Assembly: GCF_029080175.1 (NCBI RefSeq)
Contig: NZ_JARFJC010000049.1
Source of the DNA: Luteipulveratus flavus
GTDB taxonomy: Bacteria; Actinomycetota; Actinomycetes; Actinomycetales; Dermatophilaceae
DNA length: 64,000 nucleotides
Reading direction: 5' to 3' (one strand)
Part shown: in pieces, positions 24,145-34,278 of the stretch
How positions within the stretch are numbered: position 1 is the stretch's first letter
How the letters are laid out: every line of letters starts with the position of its first letter
Made by a program: the position numbers and the translations under genes
The notes under the pieces: generated by a model
Told to the model about the DNA's origin: nothing
Databases searched by the model: none
What the model saw: the letters and a program-made list of their open reading frames with translations, nothing else

Positions 24145-25572
24145 GTGCATCCACCCCGCCTGGCCGAGTTCGTCAAGACGTACGACGTCCGCGGCCTCGT
24201 GCCCGATCAGCTGAGCCCGGCGGTCGCCCGCGCGCTCGGCTCGGCGTTCGCCCAGGTCGTGGTCCTGCCCGACGGCGGGAGCACCCTCGTGGTCGGTCAC
24301 GACATGCGGCCCAGCTCCCCGGAGCTCTCGCGGCAGTTCGCCGAGGGGGCGGCCGAGCACGGGGTGGACGTCACCGTGATCGGGCTCTGCTCGACCGACG
24401 GTCTCTACTACGCCAGCGGCGCCCTCGATGCGCCCGGTGCGATGTTCACCGCGAGCCACAACCCGGCCCGGTACAACGGCATCAAGCTGTGCCGCTCGGG
24501 CGCCAGGGCGATCAGCCTCGACACCGGCCTCGCCGAGGTCCGCGACCTGGCCCAGTGGATCCTCGAGCGCGGCGGGCTGCACGAGCGCCCCGGCGCGACG
24601 CAGACCGGCCGGATCCTCGAGCGGGACGTGCTGGGGGAGTACGCCGACTTCCTGCGCGGCCTCGTCGACCTCACCGCGATCCGCCCGCTGACCGTGGTGG
24701 TCGACGCCGGCAACGGCATGGCGGGGCTGACGGTGCCCGCGGTGCTCGACGGCCTGCCGCTGAAGGTCCTGCCGCTGTACTTCGAGCTCGACGGCACCTT
24801 CCCCAACCACGAGGCGAACCCGCTGGAGCCGGACAACCTGCGCGACCTGCAGGCCGCGGTCCGTGAGCACGGTGCCGACCTCGGCCTCGCCTTCGACGGT
24901 GACGCCGACCGCTGCTTCGTCATCGACGAGCGCGGCGAGCCGGTCAGCCCCTCCGCCGTCACCGCCCTGGTCGCCACGCGGGAGATCGCCCGCGAGGTCG
25001 CCGCCGACACGCCAGCGGAGGACATCACGGTCGTCCACAACCTGATCTCCTCGCGTGCCGTGCCCGAGATCATCGCCGAGCAGGGCGCCCGACCGCTGCG
25101 GACCCGGGTCGGGCACTCGCTCATCAAGGCGCAGATGGCCGAGCACGACGCGGTCTTCGGCGGCGAGCACTCGGCGCACTACTTCTTCCGCGACTTCTGG
25201 TTCGCCGACAACGGGATGCTTGCGGCGATGCACGTGCTCGCGGCGCTCGGGACCACGCAGCGCCCGCTGTCCGAGCTCGTCGCTGACTACAGTCGTTATG
25301 TCGCCTCGGGTGAGATCAACTCGACGGTGACCGACGCAGCGGCCGCCACGGAACGCGTACGCCGCTGGGCCCAGGAGCAGGGCGACGTCGTCGAGGACAC
25401 CCTCGACGGGCTGACCCTGACCCACGACGCCGCTCCGATGTGGTGGCTGAACCTGCGGGCGAGCAACACCGAGCCGCTGCTGCGGCTGAACGTCGAGGCC
25501 GCCGACGGGGCCACGATGGAACGAGTACGGGACGGCGCGCTCGCGCTGGTCCGGCAGGACGAGAAGGAGTGA
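24145..25572 (+). CDS. manB: Phosphomannomutase/phosphoglucomutase
   Basis: A 475-residue alpha-D-phosphohexomutase interconverting hexose 6-phosphate and 1-phosphate for GDP-mannose supply. The active-site serine is S104 in TASHNPARYNGIK, the magnesium loop is DGDADR (251-256), and the phosphate-binding RASNTEPLLRLNVE is near the end. The GTG at 24145 gives the family N-terminus (FVKTYDVRG). It matches Rv3257c by position and is followed by Trm112 and SIS genes as in other actinobacteria. Confidence 0.93.
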   Translation: MHPPRLAEFVKTYDVRGLVPDQLSPAVARALGSAFAQVVVLPDGGSTLVVGHDMRPSSPELSRQFAEGAAEHGVDVTVIGLCSTDGLYYASGALDAPGAMFTASHNPARYNGIKLCRSGARAISLDTGLAEVRDLAQWILERGGLHERPGATQTGRILERDVLGEYADFLRGLVDLTAIRPLTVVVDAGNGMAGLTVPAVLDGLPLKVLPLYFELDGTFPNHEANPLEPDNLRDLQAAVREHGADLGLAFDGDADRCFVIDERGEPVSPSAVTALVATREIAREVAADTPAEDITVVHNLISSRAVPEIIAEQGARPLRTRVGHSLIKAQMAEHDAVFGGEHSAHYFFRDFWFADNGMLAAMHVLAALGTTQRPLSELVADYSRYVASGEINSTVTDAAAATERVRRWAQEQGDVVEDTLDGLTLTHDAAPMWWLNLRASNTEPLLRLNVEAADGATMERVRDGALALVRQDEKE

Positions 25573-25573
25573 C

Positions 25574-25777
25574 ATGGGTGTGACCATCGAGCCGTGGCTG
25601 CGGGAGATCCTGCGCTGCCCGGTGTGCCGCAACGAGCTGGTGGACGCCTCCGGCCCCGCGGGTCCCGAGCTGCAGTGCGCCGGCGACTGCGAGGAGCCGG
25701 ACCGGCGCCGCGCGTACCGCATCGACGACGGCATTCCGGTCCTGCTGGCCGAGGAAGCCCGCGTCTTCCAGGTCTGA
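25574..25777 (+). CDS. Trm112-family small zinc-ribbon protein
   Basis: A 67-residue protein with WLREILRCPVCRNEL at the start, a second cysteine pair in LQCAGDC, and a YRIDDGIPVLL ending, the standard Trm112/UPF0434 layout. Eukaryotic Trm112 activates methyltransferases; the bacterial role is unclear. It starts 1 base after the manB stop and ends 2 bases before the SIS gene, so it is a firm operon member. Confidence 0.87.
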   Translation: MGVTIEPWLREILRCPVCRNELVDASGPAGPELQCAGDCEEPDRRRAYRIDDGIPVLLAEEARVFQV

Positions 25778-25779
25778 CG

Positions 25780-26961
25780 ATGCCCTACATCGAGGAGGCC
25801 GCGCTCGACGACGCCGACCAGCTGCGGCGGCTGGACTCACGCGACACGCTGCGAGCGCTCGCGACCGCCGGCGCGCAGGTCCGCGAGGCGGTGACGCTGT
25901 CCCAGGAGGGCGGCGTCGAGCGGGTGGCGTACGGCGAGCGACCCCGGTCGGTCCTGGTGGCCGCTCTCGGCGGTTCGTCGGTCGTCGCGGACGTCCTCGA
26001 CGTGCTGGCCGAGCCGGGCTCGCCGGTTCCGGTCACCGTGCGGCGCAACCTGCCGCTGCCGGGCTGGGTCGGCCCGCTCGACCTGGTCATCGCGGTCTCC
26101 CTGTCCGGCCGGGCGGCGGGTCCGCTGGCCCTGGCGGCCGAGGCCGCGCGCCGGGGCGCCGCGCTGCTCACCGTCGGCGCCGACGACTCACCGCTGGCCG
26201 ACCTGTGCCGACGGCACCGGGGCGTGCACATCGGCGTCGGCCGGGACCGCACCTCCAGCCGGACCTCGCTGTGGTCGCTGCTGACACCGGTCCTGATGGC
26301 CGGTGACCGGCTCGGTCTCATCGACGTCCCCGAGAGCGCCCTGCCCGAGCTGGCGCAGCGGCTGGACGAGCAGGCGGAGGCGTGCCGCCCGTCCTCGGAG
26401 TCCTTCGTCAACCCGGCCAAGCTCGCGGCGGTGCGCCTGGGCGCGACCGTCCCGATGACCCTCGGCGAGAACGCCCTCACCGGCGTCGCCGCCATGCGGG
26501 CTGCGGCGATGCTCGCCCGCACCGCCCGGATTCCGTCGACCTGGGGAGAGCTGCCGGACGCCGCCTCGCAGGTCGTCGCCTGCTTCGACGGGCCGTTCAC
26601 GGCCGGCGGCGGCAAGGGCGCGATGCAGGGTGGGTCCGACATCTTCGCCGACCCCTTCCTCGACGCACCGGCCCAGCCCTCGCTCGGGCTGGTGATGCTG
26701 CGCGACGCCGAGCCGGACAACCCCGACCCCGCCTCGGAGCAGGAACGCGCGCTCGGCGACGCGCTGCTGGAGACCGCGCGTGAGGCGGGGGTGACGGTGG
26801 TCGAGCAGGCCGCGGCCCCGGGACACCCCGTCGTCCGCCTCGCCGAGCTGCTGTCCTTCGGTGACTACGTCGCCACCTACCTGGCCCTGGGCCTGGGCCT
26901 GGACCCCTCGGTGTCGCCGCACGTGGCCGACCTGCGCGACCGTACGGAGGGGCTGGCATGA
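25780..26961 (+). CDS. SIS-domain phosphosugar isomerase-like protein (Rv3256c type)
   Basis: A 393-residue protein with paired SIS folds. The first has VAALGGSSVVADVLDVLA, LVIAVSLSGRAAGPLAL and a second strand LLTVGADDSPLA; the C-terminal half has VVACFDGPFTAGGGKG and LSFGDYVATYLALGLGLDP. It resembles bifunctional phosphoglucose/phosphomannose isomerases, and its place after manB suggests fructose-6-P to mannose-6-P conversion. The ATG at 25780 follows the Trm112 stop. It overlaps kynA by 4 bases. Confidence 0.8.
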   Translation: MPYIEEAALDDADQLRRLDSRDTLRALATAGAQVREAVTLSQEGGVERVAYGERPRSVLVAALGGSSVVADVLDVLAEPGSPVPVTVRRNLPLPGWVGPLDLVIAVSLSGRAAGPLALAAEAARRGAALLTVGADDSPLADLCRRHRGVHIGVGRDRTSSRTSLWSLLTPVLMAGDRLGLIDVPESALPELAQRLDEQAEACRPSSESFVNPAKLAAVRLGATVPMTLGENALTGVAAMRAAAMLARTARIPSTWGELPDAASQVVACFDGPFTAGGGKGAMQGGSDIFADPFLDAPAQPSLGLVMLRDAEPDNPDPASEQERALGDALLETAREAGVTVVEQAAAPGHPVVRLAELLSFGDYVATYLALGLGLDPSVSPHVADLRDRTEGLA

Positions 26962-27812
26962 GCACCGAGCGCCCGATGGAGGCCGGGGTCCAGCGCGACT
27001 TCCGGCAGGCGATGTCCTACGGCGACTACCTCGACCTGGACCGGCTGCTGTCGGCCCAGCACCCGCTGGCCCAGCCGCCGCAGCACGACGAGCTGCTGTT
27101 CATCATCCAGCACCAGACCAGCGAGCTGTGGTTCAAGCTGGTCCTGCACGAGCTGCGCGCGGCCCGCGACCTGCTGCGCGCCGACGAGCTCGCCGCGTCC
27201 CTGAAAGGGCTGGCGCGGGTCAAGCACATCCAGTCCACGCTCACCGAGCAGTGGGCGGTCCTGGCGACGCTCACCCCGAGCGAGTACGCCCAGTTCCGCC
27301 GCTTCCTGGCCACCTCGTCGGGCTTTCAGTCCTACCAGTACCGCGCCGTGGAGTTCCTGCTCGGCAACAAGAGCGCCGAGATGGTCCGCGTCTTCGACCA
27401 CGACCCGACCGCCCGGCAGATGCTGGCCGAGCTGCTGCACGAGCCCAGCCTGTACGACGAGTTCATCGCCCTGCTCGCCCGGCGCGGCCTGCCCGTACCC
27501 CCGGCCCTGCTGGACCGGGACTGGAGCCGTCCGCACACCCTCGACGACGGACTCGTCGCGGTCATCCGCTCGGTCTACGAGGACCCGCACGGCCACTGGG
27601 ACATCTACGAGACGTGCGAGGAGCTGGTGGACCTGGAGGACAACTTCCAGTTCTGGCGCTTCCGGCACCTCAAGACCGTCGAGCGGGTCATCGGCGCGGC
27701 GCGGGGGACCGGGGGCAGCAGCGGGGTGCCGTTCCTGCGCAAGGCTCTGGAGCTGACCTTCTTCCCCGAGCTGTACGCCGTCCGCGCGCAGATCGCCCAG
27801 GGCGGCGACTGA
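26958..27812 (+). CDS. kynA: Tryptophan 2,3-dioxygenase
   Basis: A 284-residue heme dioxygenase that opens tryptophan to N-formylkynurenine. It has FIIQHQTSELWFKLVLHEL (distal His and substrate loop), SSGFQSYQYR, and WRFRHLKTVERVIG followed by GTGGSSGVPFL, which includes the proximal heme histidine. All core motifs are present. It overlaps the SIS isomerase gene (ATGA), so it is translated with the sugar operon. No kynureninase or formamidase is nearby, so the rest of the pathway must be elsewhere. Confidence 0.94.
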   Translation: MSTERPMEAGVQRDFRQAMSYGDYLDLDRLLSAQHPLAQPPQHDELLFIIQHQTSELWFKLVLHELRAARDLLRADELAASLKGLARVKHIQSTLTEQWAVLATLTPSEYAQFRRFLATSSGFQSYQYRAVEFLLGNKSAEMVRVFDHDPTARQMLAELLHEPSLYDEFIALLARRGLPVPPALLDRDWSRPHTLDDGLVAVIRSVYEDPHGHWDIYETCEELVDLEDNFQFWRFRHLKTVERVIGAARGTGGSSGVPFLRKALELTFFPELYAVRAQIAQGGD

Positions 27813-27833
27813 CCCGCCGCCTAGGCTGACCGG

Positions 27834-29219
27834 GTGACGACGACGCACTTCGACCTGGCCATCATCGGTACCGGCTCCGGCAACTCCCTGGTCACTCCCG
27901 ACTTCGACGGCAAGCGCGTCGCGGTCATCGAGGAGGGCACCTTCGGCGGCACCTGCCTCAACGTCGGGTGCATCCCGACCAAGATGTTCGTGTACGCCTC
28001 CGACGTCGCCGACCACGTCCGCGAGGCAGCGCGCTACGGGGTGGACGCGGCGCTGGACGGCGTCCGGTGGCGCGACATCCGCGACCGGATCTTCGGCCGG
28101 ATCGACCCCATCTCCGAGGGCGGCAAGGACTACCGCGTCAACGGGCCCAACACCACGGCCTTCCTCGGCCACGCCACGTTCGTCGGGCCGCGCGAGCTCA
28201 TCGTCGAGGTGGACGGCCGCCACGAGACCGTCACGGCCGACCAGATCGTCGTCGCCGCCGGTGCCCGGCCGGTCATCCCCCAGCTGATCCAGGAGTCCGG
28301 CGTCCCGTTCCACACCAGCGACACGGTGATGCGGATCGATGAGCTGCCGCGCAGCATGGTCATCCTGGGCGGGGGGTTCATCAGTGCCGAGATGGCGCAC
28401 GTCTTCTCGGCGCTCGGCGTGGACGTCCGCATCGTCACCCGCGGTCCGGCCATGCTGCGCGTCGAGGACGCCGAGATCTCCGAACGCTTCACGCAGGTCG
28501 CGCAGCGGCAGTGGGAGGTCCACCTGTCGGCCACCATCGAGGACGTCAAGGGCGATGAGTCCGGCGTCACGCTGACGCTCCCGGACGGCACGACGGTGGA
28601 GGGCGAGACGCTGCTGGTGGCGACCGGTCGCCGACCGAACACCGACCGCCTCGGTCTGGAGGCCGCCGGCATCGCCACCCACACCGACGGCCGGATCGTC
28701 GTCGACGAGTTCGGCCGCACCGCGGTCGACGGGGTGTGGGCGCTGGGCGACATCTCCTCGCTGCACCAGCTCAAGCACGTCGCCAACCACGAGGCGCGGG
28801 TCGTCGCCCACAACCTGGTCCACCCCGACGACCTGCGGGCGTTCGACCACCGCTTCGTGCCCGCGGCGGTCTTCAGCCACCCGCAGGTCGCCTCCGTCGG
28901 CCTGACCGAGCAGCAGGCCCGGGAGGCCGGGCACGACGTCACGACGAAGACACAGGCGTACGGCGACGTCGCGTACGGCTGGGCGATGGAGGACACCACC
29001 GGCATCTGCAAGCTGGTGGCCGACCGGGCCACCGGTGAGCTGCTCGGTGCCCATCTGCTCGGGCCGATGGCGTCCTCGCTGATCCAGCCGGCCATCCAGG
29101 CCATGTCGTTCGGGCTGCGGGTCCACGAGATGGCCCGCGGCCAGTACTGGATCCACCCGGCGCTGGCCGAGGTGTTGGAGAACGCCCTGCTCGGGCTGGA
29201 GGTTCCCGGCCAGGAGTGA
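27834..29219 (+). CDS. mtr: Mycothione reductase
   Basis: A 461-residue pyridine-nucleotide disulfide oxidoreductase. FAD loop IIGTGSGN is at 10-17, the redox pair C41/C46 lies in GGTCLNVGC, an NADPH fold is at VILGGGFISAEMAHVF, and the catalytic dyad H441/E446 is in WIHPALAEV. The form GTCLNVGCIPTKMFVYASDVA is specific for mycothione reductase over lipoamide or glutathione reductases. It regenerates mycothiol, the actinobacterial thiol, using NADPH. GTG start 22 bases after kynA. Confidence 0.92.
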   Translation: MTTTHFDLAIIGTGSGNSLVTPDFDGKRVAVIEEGTFGGTCLNVGCIPTKMFVYASDVADHVREAARYGVDAALDGVRWRDIRDRIFGRIDPISEGGKDYRVNGPNTTAFLGHATFVGPRELIVEVDGRHETVTADQIVVAAGARPVIPQLIQESGVPFHTSDTVMRIDELPRSMVILGGGFISAEMAHVFSALGVDVRIVTRGPAMLRVEDAEISERFTQVAQRQWEVHLSATIEDVKGDESGVTLTLPDGTTVEGETLLVATGRRPNTDRLGLEAAGIATHTDGRIVVDEFGRTAVDGVWALGDISSLHQLKHVANHEARVVAHNLVHPDDLRAFDHRFVPAAVFSHPQVASVGLTEQQAREAGHDVTTKTQAYGDVAYGWAMEDTTGICKLVADRATGELLGAHLLGPMASSLIQPAIQAMSFGLRVHEMARGQYWIHPALAEVLENALLGLEVPGQE

Positions 29220-29257
29220 GGGATCGGCCGGTTCGGCCTGCCCCTACGATGTCCGCC

Positions 29258-30198
<941 letters not shown>

Positions 30199-30199
<1 letters not shown>

Positions 30200-30861
30200 T
30201 GGAGGACCTGCTCGACGCCACCGTCGGTGAGAACGCCGCCTGGTGCGCCGCCGTCTGCCGGACCCACGACATCGCCGGCTCCGACGCCGACAGGGTGTGG
30301 GCGAGCGCACGTCGCACGCCGCTGCTGTACCCCGACGCGATCACCCTGGAGCCGGGACGGTCCCCCGAGGCCGTGCTGGGGCGGGTCGACACCTCCGCGG
30401 GCTGCTCGGTCAAGGACAGCCACGCCGACCTGGATCTCGGTGCGCACGGCTTCCGGGTGCTGCTCGAGGGCCGCTGGCTGACCTGGCCCGGCGTGCCCGA
30501 GTCGGACGGGTGGGTCGCCGTCCGCTCCGCCGAGACGTTCGCGACCTGGCTCGCCGCCTGGGGCGGTCCGGACGGAGTCCTGGTGCCTGCGCTGCTCGAC
30601 GATCCCTCGGTGTCCGTCCTCGCCCGGTACGACGGTGACCTCCTCGTCGCCGGCCTGATCGGCCACCGGGCCGACCGGGTGGCCGGTCTCAGCAACGCGT
30701 TCGGGCTGGTGAGCGCGGCCGACTGGCGAGCCGCCGTCGGTGCGGTGCAGGTCGCCGCGCCGGGCCTGCCCGTGGTGGGGTACGAGTCCGGCGACGACCT
30801 GGACCCCGCGCTGGACGCGGGCGCTCGCGACCTCGGCCCGCTGCGCGTCTGGCTGCGGTGA
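30199..30861 (+). CDS. Hypothetical protein
   Basis: A 220-residue acidic, soluble protein with no family I recognise. The N-terminal half includes GENAAWCAAVCRTHD and a serine-rich GCSVKDSHADLDLG stretch. The C-terminal half (YDGDLLVAGLIGHRADRVAGLSNAF, then LPVVGYESGDDLDPALDAG) is vaguely like the end of a GNAT acetyltransferase, including a GYE-type turn, but the acetyl-CoA loop is not convincing. Start overlaps the DUF808 stop, so it is co-expressed. Confidence 0.6.
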
Positions 30862-30904
30862 CACCGCGGCGGGCGTCGTCGTACCCGCCTGCGACGATGC
30901 GCGG

Positions 30905-32242
30905 GTGACCCACCTCGACCGGATCGCGCTGATCTCCGACGTCCACGGCAACCTCACCGCGCTCGAGGCGGTGCTCGCCGACATCGACGCCCGCGGGATC
31001 ACCCGCATCTTCAACCTCGGCGACTACGTCGGGAAGGGCCCGCGCGGCAGCGCGGTGGTCGATGTGTGCCGGGAGCGCTGCGAGGTCAACGTCCAGGGCA
31101 ACTGGGACGACTTCATCCCCGACCCCTCGATGTGGCCCGAGGGCAACCCGTCGCTGACCTGGTGGCACGACGAGCTGCGCCCGGAGCAGCGGGACTGGCT
31201 GAAGGGCCTGCCGTTCAGTCACGACCTCGTCATGAGCGGCCGGCGGATCCGGCTCTTCCACGCGTCCGCGGACTCGGTGCACCACCGGGTCCGGTTCGAC
31301 CACGACGGGGAGGAGTTCCTCTCGATGTTCGCGAACACGCCCGCCACCGGCGACGGGCCGACGCCGACCGTCGTGGGCTACGGCGACACCCACGACTCGT
31401 TCTGCGAGACCGACCTGGGCCTGACGCTGTTCAACACCGGCAGCGTCGGCAACAGCCTCGACGAGACGACCCCGCTGTACGTGATCCTGGAGGGCACGCT
31501 CGAGGGCCCGGACCCGGCGCCGTTCTCGATCCAGTTCGTCCGGGTGCCCTACGACGTGGAGGCCGAGCTCGCCGCGTCGGAGGCGCTGGGCGCCCCGGAG
31601 CACGAGCTCTACGTCGCCGAGCTGCGCGACGGGCGCTACCGCGGCGACGTCCGCCGGGGCGAGGAGCCGACCTACCACCGCCGGGCGGCCACGAGCCCGC
31701 CCACCGCGGTCGAGCCGATCGAGCCCGACACCAAGGACTGGACCTGGGTGCTCGAACGCCCCTGTCCCGACTGCGGGTTCGACGCAGGCGCCGTTCGCCC
31801 CGACGACGTCGGGCAACTGGTCACCGCCTTCACCGAGCCGTGGTGGCAGGTGCTCCAGCGCTCCGACGCGCGGACCCGTCCGGAGCCCGCCGTCTGGTCG
31901 GCGCTCGAGTACGCCTGCCACGTCCGCGACGTCTGCCGGCTCTTCGAGGAGCGCACCCGGCTCATGCTGGAGCAGGACGCGCCCACCTTCGACAACTGGG
32001 ACCAGGACGTCACCGCCGTCGAGGGGCGCTACGGCGAGCAGGACCCCTCGACCGTGGCGGCCGAGCTGAGCGCGGCGGCGGAGTCGTACGCGCGGGGCTA
32101 CGACACCGTGACCGAGCCGGAGTGGGCGCGTACGGGGCTACGGTCCAACGGCTCGGAGTTCACGGTGCTCACCCTCGCGCAGTACGGGCTGCACGACCTG
32201 CGTCATCACCTGCACGACGTGGGCGCCTCACCCGCCGGCTGA
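30905..32242 (+). CDS. Metallophosphoesterase fused to a DinB-family domain
   Basis: A 445-residue two-domain protein. Residues 1-265 are a YfcE-like calcineurin phosphoesterase: SDVHGN (D12, H14), FNLGDYVGKGP (D40), GNWDD in place of GNHD, FHA near 118, and GYGDTH in place of GHTH. Residues about 275-440 are a DinB/mycothiol-transferase four-helix domain beginning TKDWTWVLERPCPDCGFD, with metal-ligand candidates H339 and the H430/H434/H435/H437 cluster. DinB-type proteins starting with that phrase are normally separate genes. No stop or start separates the parts. Substrates unknown. Confidence 0.78.
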   Translation: MTHLDRIALISDVHGNLTALEAVLADIDARGITRIFNLGDYVGKGPRGSAVVDVCRERCEVNVQGNWDDFIPDPSMWPEGNPSLTWWHDELRPEQRDWLKGLPFSHDLVMSGRRIRLFHASADSVHHRVRFDHDGEEFLSMFANTPATGDGPTPTVVGYGDTHDSFCETDLGLTLFNTGSVGNSLDETTPLYVILEGTLEGPDPAPFSIQFVRVPYDVEAELAASEALGAPEHELYVAELRDGRYRGDVRRGEEPTYHRRAATSPPTAVEPIEPDTKDWTWVLERPCPDCGFDAGAVRPDDVGQLVTAFTEPWWQVLQRSDARTRPEPAVWSALEYACHVRDVCRLFEERTRLMLEQDAPTFDNWDQDVTAVEGRYGEQDPSTVAAELSAAAESYARGYDTVTEPEWARTGLRSNGSEFTVLTLAQYGLHDLRHHLHDVGASPAG

Positions 32243-32488
32243 CTCCGGCTCGTCGAACCGCTTCTCCTGCGACACGTCCTCGTCCTCCGGCGAGTCCTGG
32301 GCGTCCAGGTCCTTCGCCGCCCGCTCGTCGGAGTCGGTGAACGCCGGACGTCGGGCCGGCTGCTCGGCGTCGGTGGAGTAGTCGTCGCGGATCTTGTCCC
32401 ACTCGTGGAGCTTCTCCTGGTCGACGTCGATCTTGAGCTCGTCGGAGATCTCGTCGCCGTCCTGGGGCCGGCCCTGCTGCTCACTCAT
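32228..32488 (-). CDS. Small acidic hypothetical protein
   Basis: An 86-residue, highly charged, probably disordered protein (MSEQQGRPQDGDEISDELK, then DSDERAAKDLDAQDSPEDEDVS). GGAGGA lies 5 bases before the ATG at 32488 on this strand, which fixes the start. It converges with and overlaps the 3' end of the phosphoesterase-DinB gene by 15 bases and diverges from sahH. I see no domain. Confidence 0.65.
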   Translation of the reverse strand: MSEQQGRPQDGDEISDELKIDVDQEKLHEWDKIRDDYSTDAEQPARRPAFTDSDERAAKDLDAQDSPEDEDVSQEKRFDEPESAGG

Positions 32489-32660
32489 GGATTCCTCCGG
32501 TTCGGTGGTGCGGATCAGTGCAAGGTCCCATCCGAGCACGGATCACGGGCCGGCGACAGAGCACCTAGACTGTTCGGCGCCGGCGTGGGTGATGACCCGC
32601 GAGTTCCCAGAAGGGCGCGCCGGGTCGACAAACCCACATCCGACGAGGAGTGCATTCACC

Positions 32661-34097
32661 ATGTCGTTCGATCACAAGGTTCGCGACCTGAGCCTGGCCG
32701 AGGCCGGCCGGCACCAGCTGCGACTCGCCGAGCACGAGATGCCCGGCCTGATGTCGCTGCGGGAGGAGTACGGCGCGGCGCAGCCGCTGAAGGGCGCGCG
32801 GATCGCCGGCTCCCTGCACATGACCGTGCAGACCGCCGTCCTCATCGAGACGTTGACCGCGCTCGGCGCCGAGGTCCGCTGGGCCTCCTGCAACATCTAC
32901 TCCACCCAGGACGAGGCCGCCGCCGCCGCGGTCGTCGGCCCCGACGGCACCCCGGAGGACCCGAAGGGCGTCCCCGTGTTCGCCTGGAAGGGCGAGACCC
33001 TCGAGGAGTACTGGGACTGCACCAACGAGATCCTGACCTGGCCCGGCGGCGAGGGCCCGAACATGATCCTGGACGACGGCGGCGACGCCACCATGCTCGT
33101 CCACAAGGGTCGTGAGTGGGAGCAGGCCGGTCAGGTCCCGGCCACCACCGAGGAGGACTCCGAGGAGTTCGCGGTCTTCAAGGCGCTCGTGCGCCGCACG
33201 CTCGCCGAGGACCCGAAGAAGTGGACGACGATCTCCGAGGGCATCCAGGGCGTCACCGAGGAGACGACCACGGGCGTCCACCGCCTGTACGAGCTGGCCA
33301 AGTCCGGTGAGCTGCTGTTCCCCGCGATCAACGTCAACGACTCGGTCACCAAGTCCAAGTTCGACAACAAGTACGGCTGCCGCCACAGCCTGATCGACGG
33401 CCTGAACCGCGCCACCGACGTGCTCATCGGCGGCAAGGTCGCCGTGGTCTGCGGCTACGGCGACGTCGGTAAGGGCTGCGCCCAGTCCCTCGCGGGCCAG
33501 GGTGCGCGCGTCATCGTGACCGAGATCGACCCGATCTGCGCGCTGCAGGCGACGATGGAGGGCTTCCAGGTCGCGCGCCTGGAGGACGTCCTGGACATCG
33601 CCGACATCTACGTGACGACGACCGGCTGCTACGACGTCATCACCGCCGAGCACATGGCGAAGATGAAGAACAAGGCGATCGTGTCCAACATCGGCCACTT
33701 CGACAACGAGATCGACATGGCCGGCCTGGCCAAGATCCCGGGCATCCAGAAGGTCGAGATCAAGCCGCAGGTCCACGAGTGGACGTTCGAGAGCGGCAGC
33801 TCGATCATCGTGCTGTCCGAGGGTCGTCTGATGAACCTCGGCAACGCCACCGGCCACCCGAGCTTCGTCATGTCGAACTCCTTCGCCAACCAGACGATCG
33901 CCCAGATCGAGATCTTCACCAAGCCGGGCGAGTACAAGAACGACGTGTACGTCCTGCCGAAGCACCTGGACGAGAAGGTCGCCCGCCTCCACCTGGACGC
34001 CCTGGGTGCGCGGCTGACCGAGCTGTCCAAGCCGCAGGCCGAGTACCTCGGCGTGGACGTGGCCGGCCCGTACAAGCCGGACCACTACCGCTACTGA
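32661..34097 (+). CDS. sahH: S-adenosylhomocysteine hydrolase
   Basis: A 478-residue NAD-dependent enzyme that splits S-adenosylhomocysteine into adenosine and homocysteine, sustaining the methyl cycle. It has GSLHMTVQTAVLIETL, WASCNIYSTQDEAAAA, the NAD loop VCGYGDVGKGCA and a C-terminal KPDHYRY, essential in the family. The insertion in the catalytic domain (about residues 150-190) matches mycobacterial SahH. GAGGAG lies 9 bases before the ATG at 32661. A TAGACT at 32566-32571 may be the -10 box. In M. tuberculosis tmk lies between sahH and mtrA; here it does not. Confidence 0.96.
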   Translation: MSFDHKVRDLSLAEAGRHQLRLAEHEMPGLMSLREEYGAAQPLKGARIAGSLHMTVQTAVLIETLTALGAEVRWASCNIYSTQDEAAAAAVVGPDGTPEDPKGVPVFAWKGETLEEYWDCTNEILTWPGGEGPNMILDDGGDATMLVHKGREWEQAGQVPATTEEDSEEFAVFKALVRRTLAEDPKKWTTISEGIQGVTEETTTGVHRLYELAKSGELLFPAINVNDSVTKSKFDNKYGCRHSLIDGLNRATDVLIGGKVAVVCGYGDVGKGCAQSLAGQGARVIVTEIDPICALQATMEGFQVARLEDVLDIADIYVTTTGCYDVITAEHMAKMKNKAIVSNIGHFDNEIDMAGLAKIPGIQKVEIKPQVHEWTFESGSSIIVLSEGRLMNLGNATGHPSFVMSNSFANQTIAQIEIFTKPGEYKNDVYVLPKHLDEKVARLHLDALGARLTELSKPQAEYLGVDVAGPYKPDHYRY

Positions 34098-34143
34098 GCC
34101 ACCTGCACGAGGGGCGTCGACACCCGTCCCGGCTCACGCGCTC

Positions 34144-34175
34144 GACGCCGTCCGCTGACCGCAGCGGGCGGCGTC
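34144..34175 (+). terminator. Terminator hairpin after sahH
   Basis: GACGCCGTCCGCTG (34144-34157) pairs with CAGCGGGCGGCGTC (34162-34175) over 14 positions with one G-T pair and a 4-base loop. It lies between sahH and mtrA, so mtrA probably has its own promoter in the next 100 bases, where an AT-richer GTGTGAAAATGG patch is found. No U-run follows. Confidence 0.75.
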
Positions 34176-34278
34176 GTGCGTGTGTCCGGGCGGTCCTCGC
34201 AGGGCACTGTGTGAAAATGGCGCGCGACCCGCGGCACGCCGACCGTGAGCCCGGGAGCCGGACGAAAGGACACCCCAG

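Noticed and set aside
32540..32660. Possible SAH or SAM riboswitch upstream of sahH
   Set aside because: I could not fit the conserved core of either class in the 120 bases; only a weak promoter and a ribosome binding site are visible.
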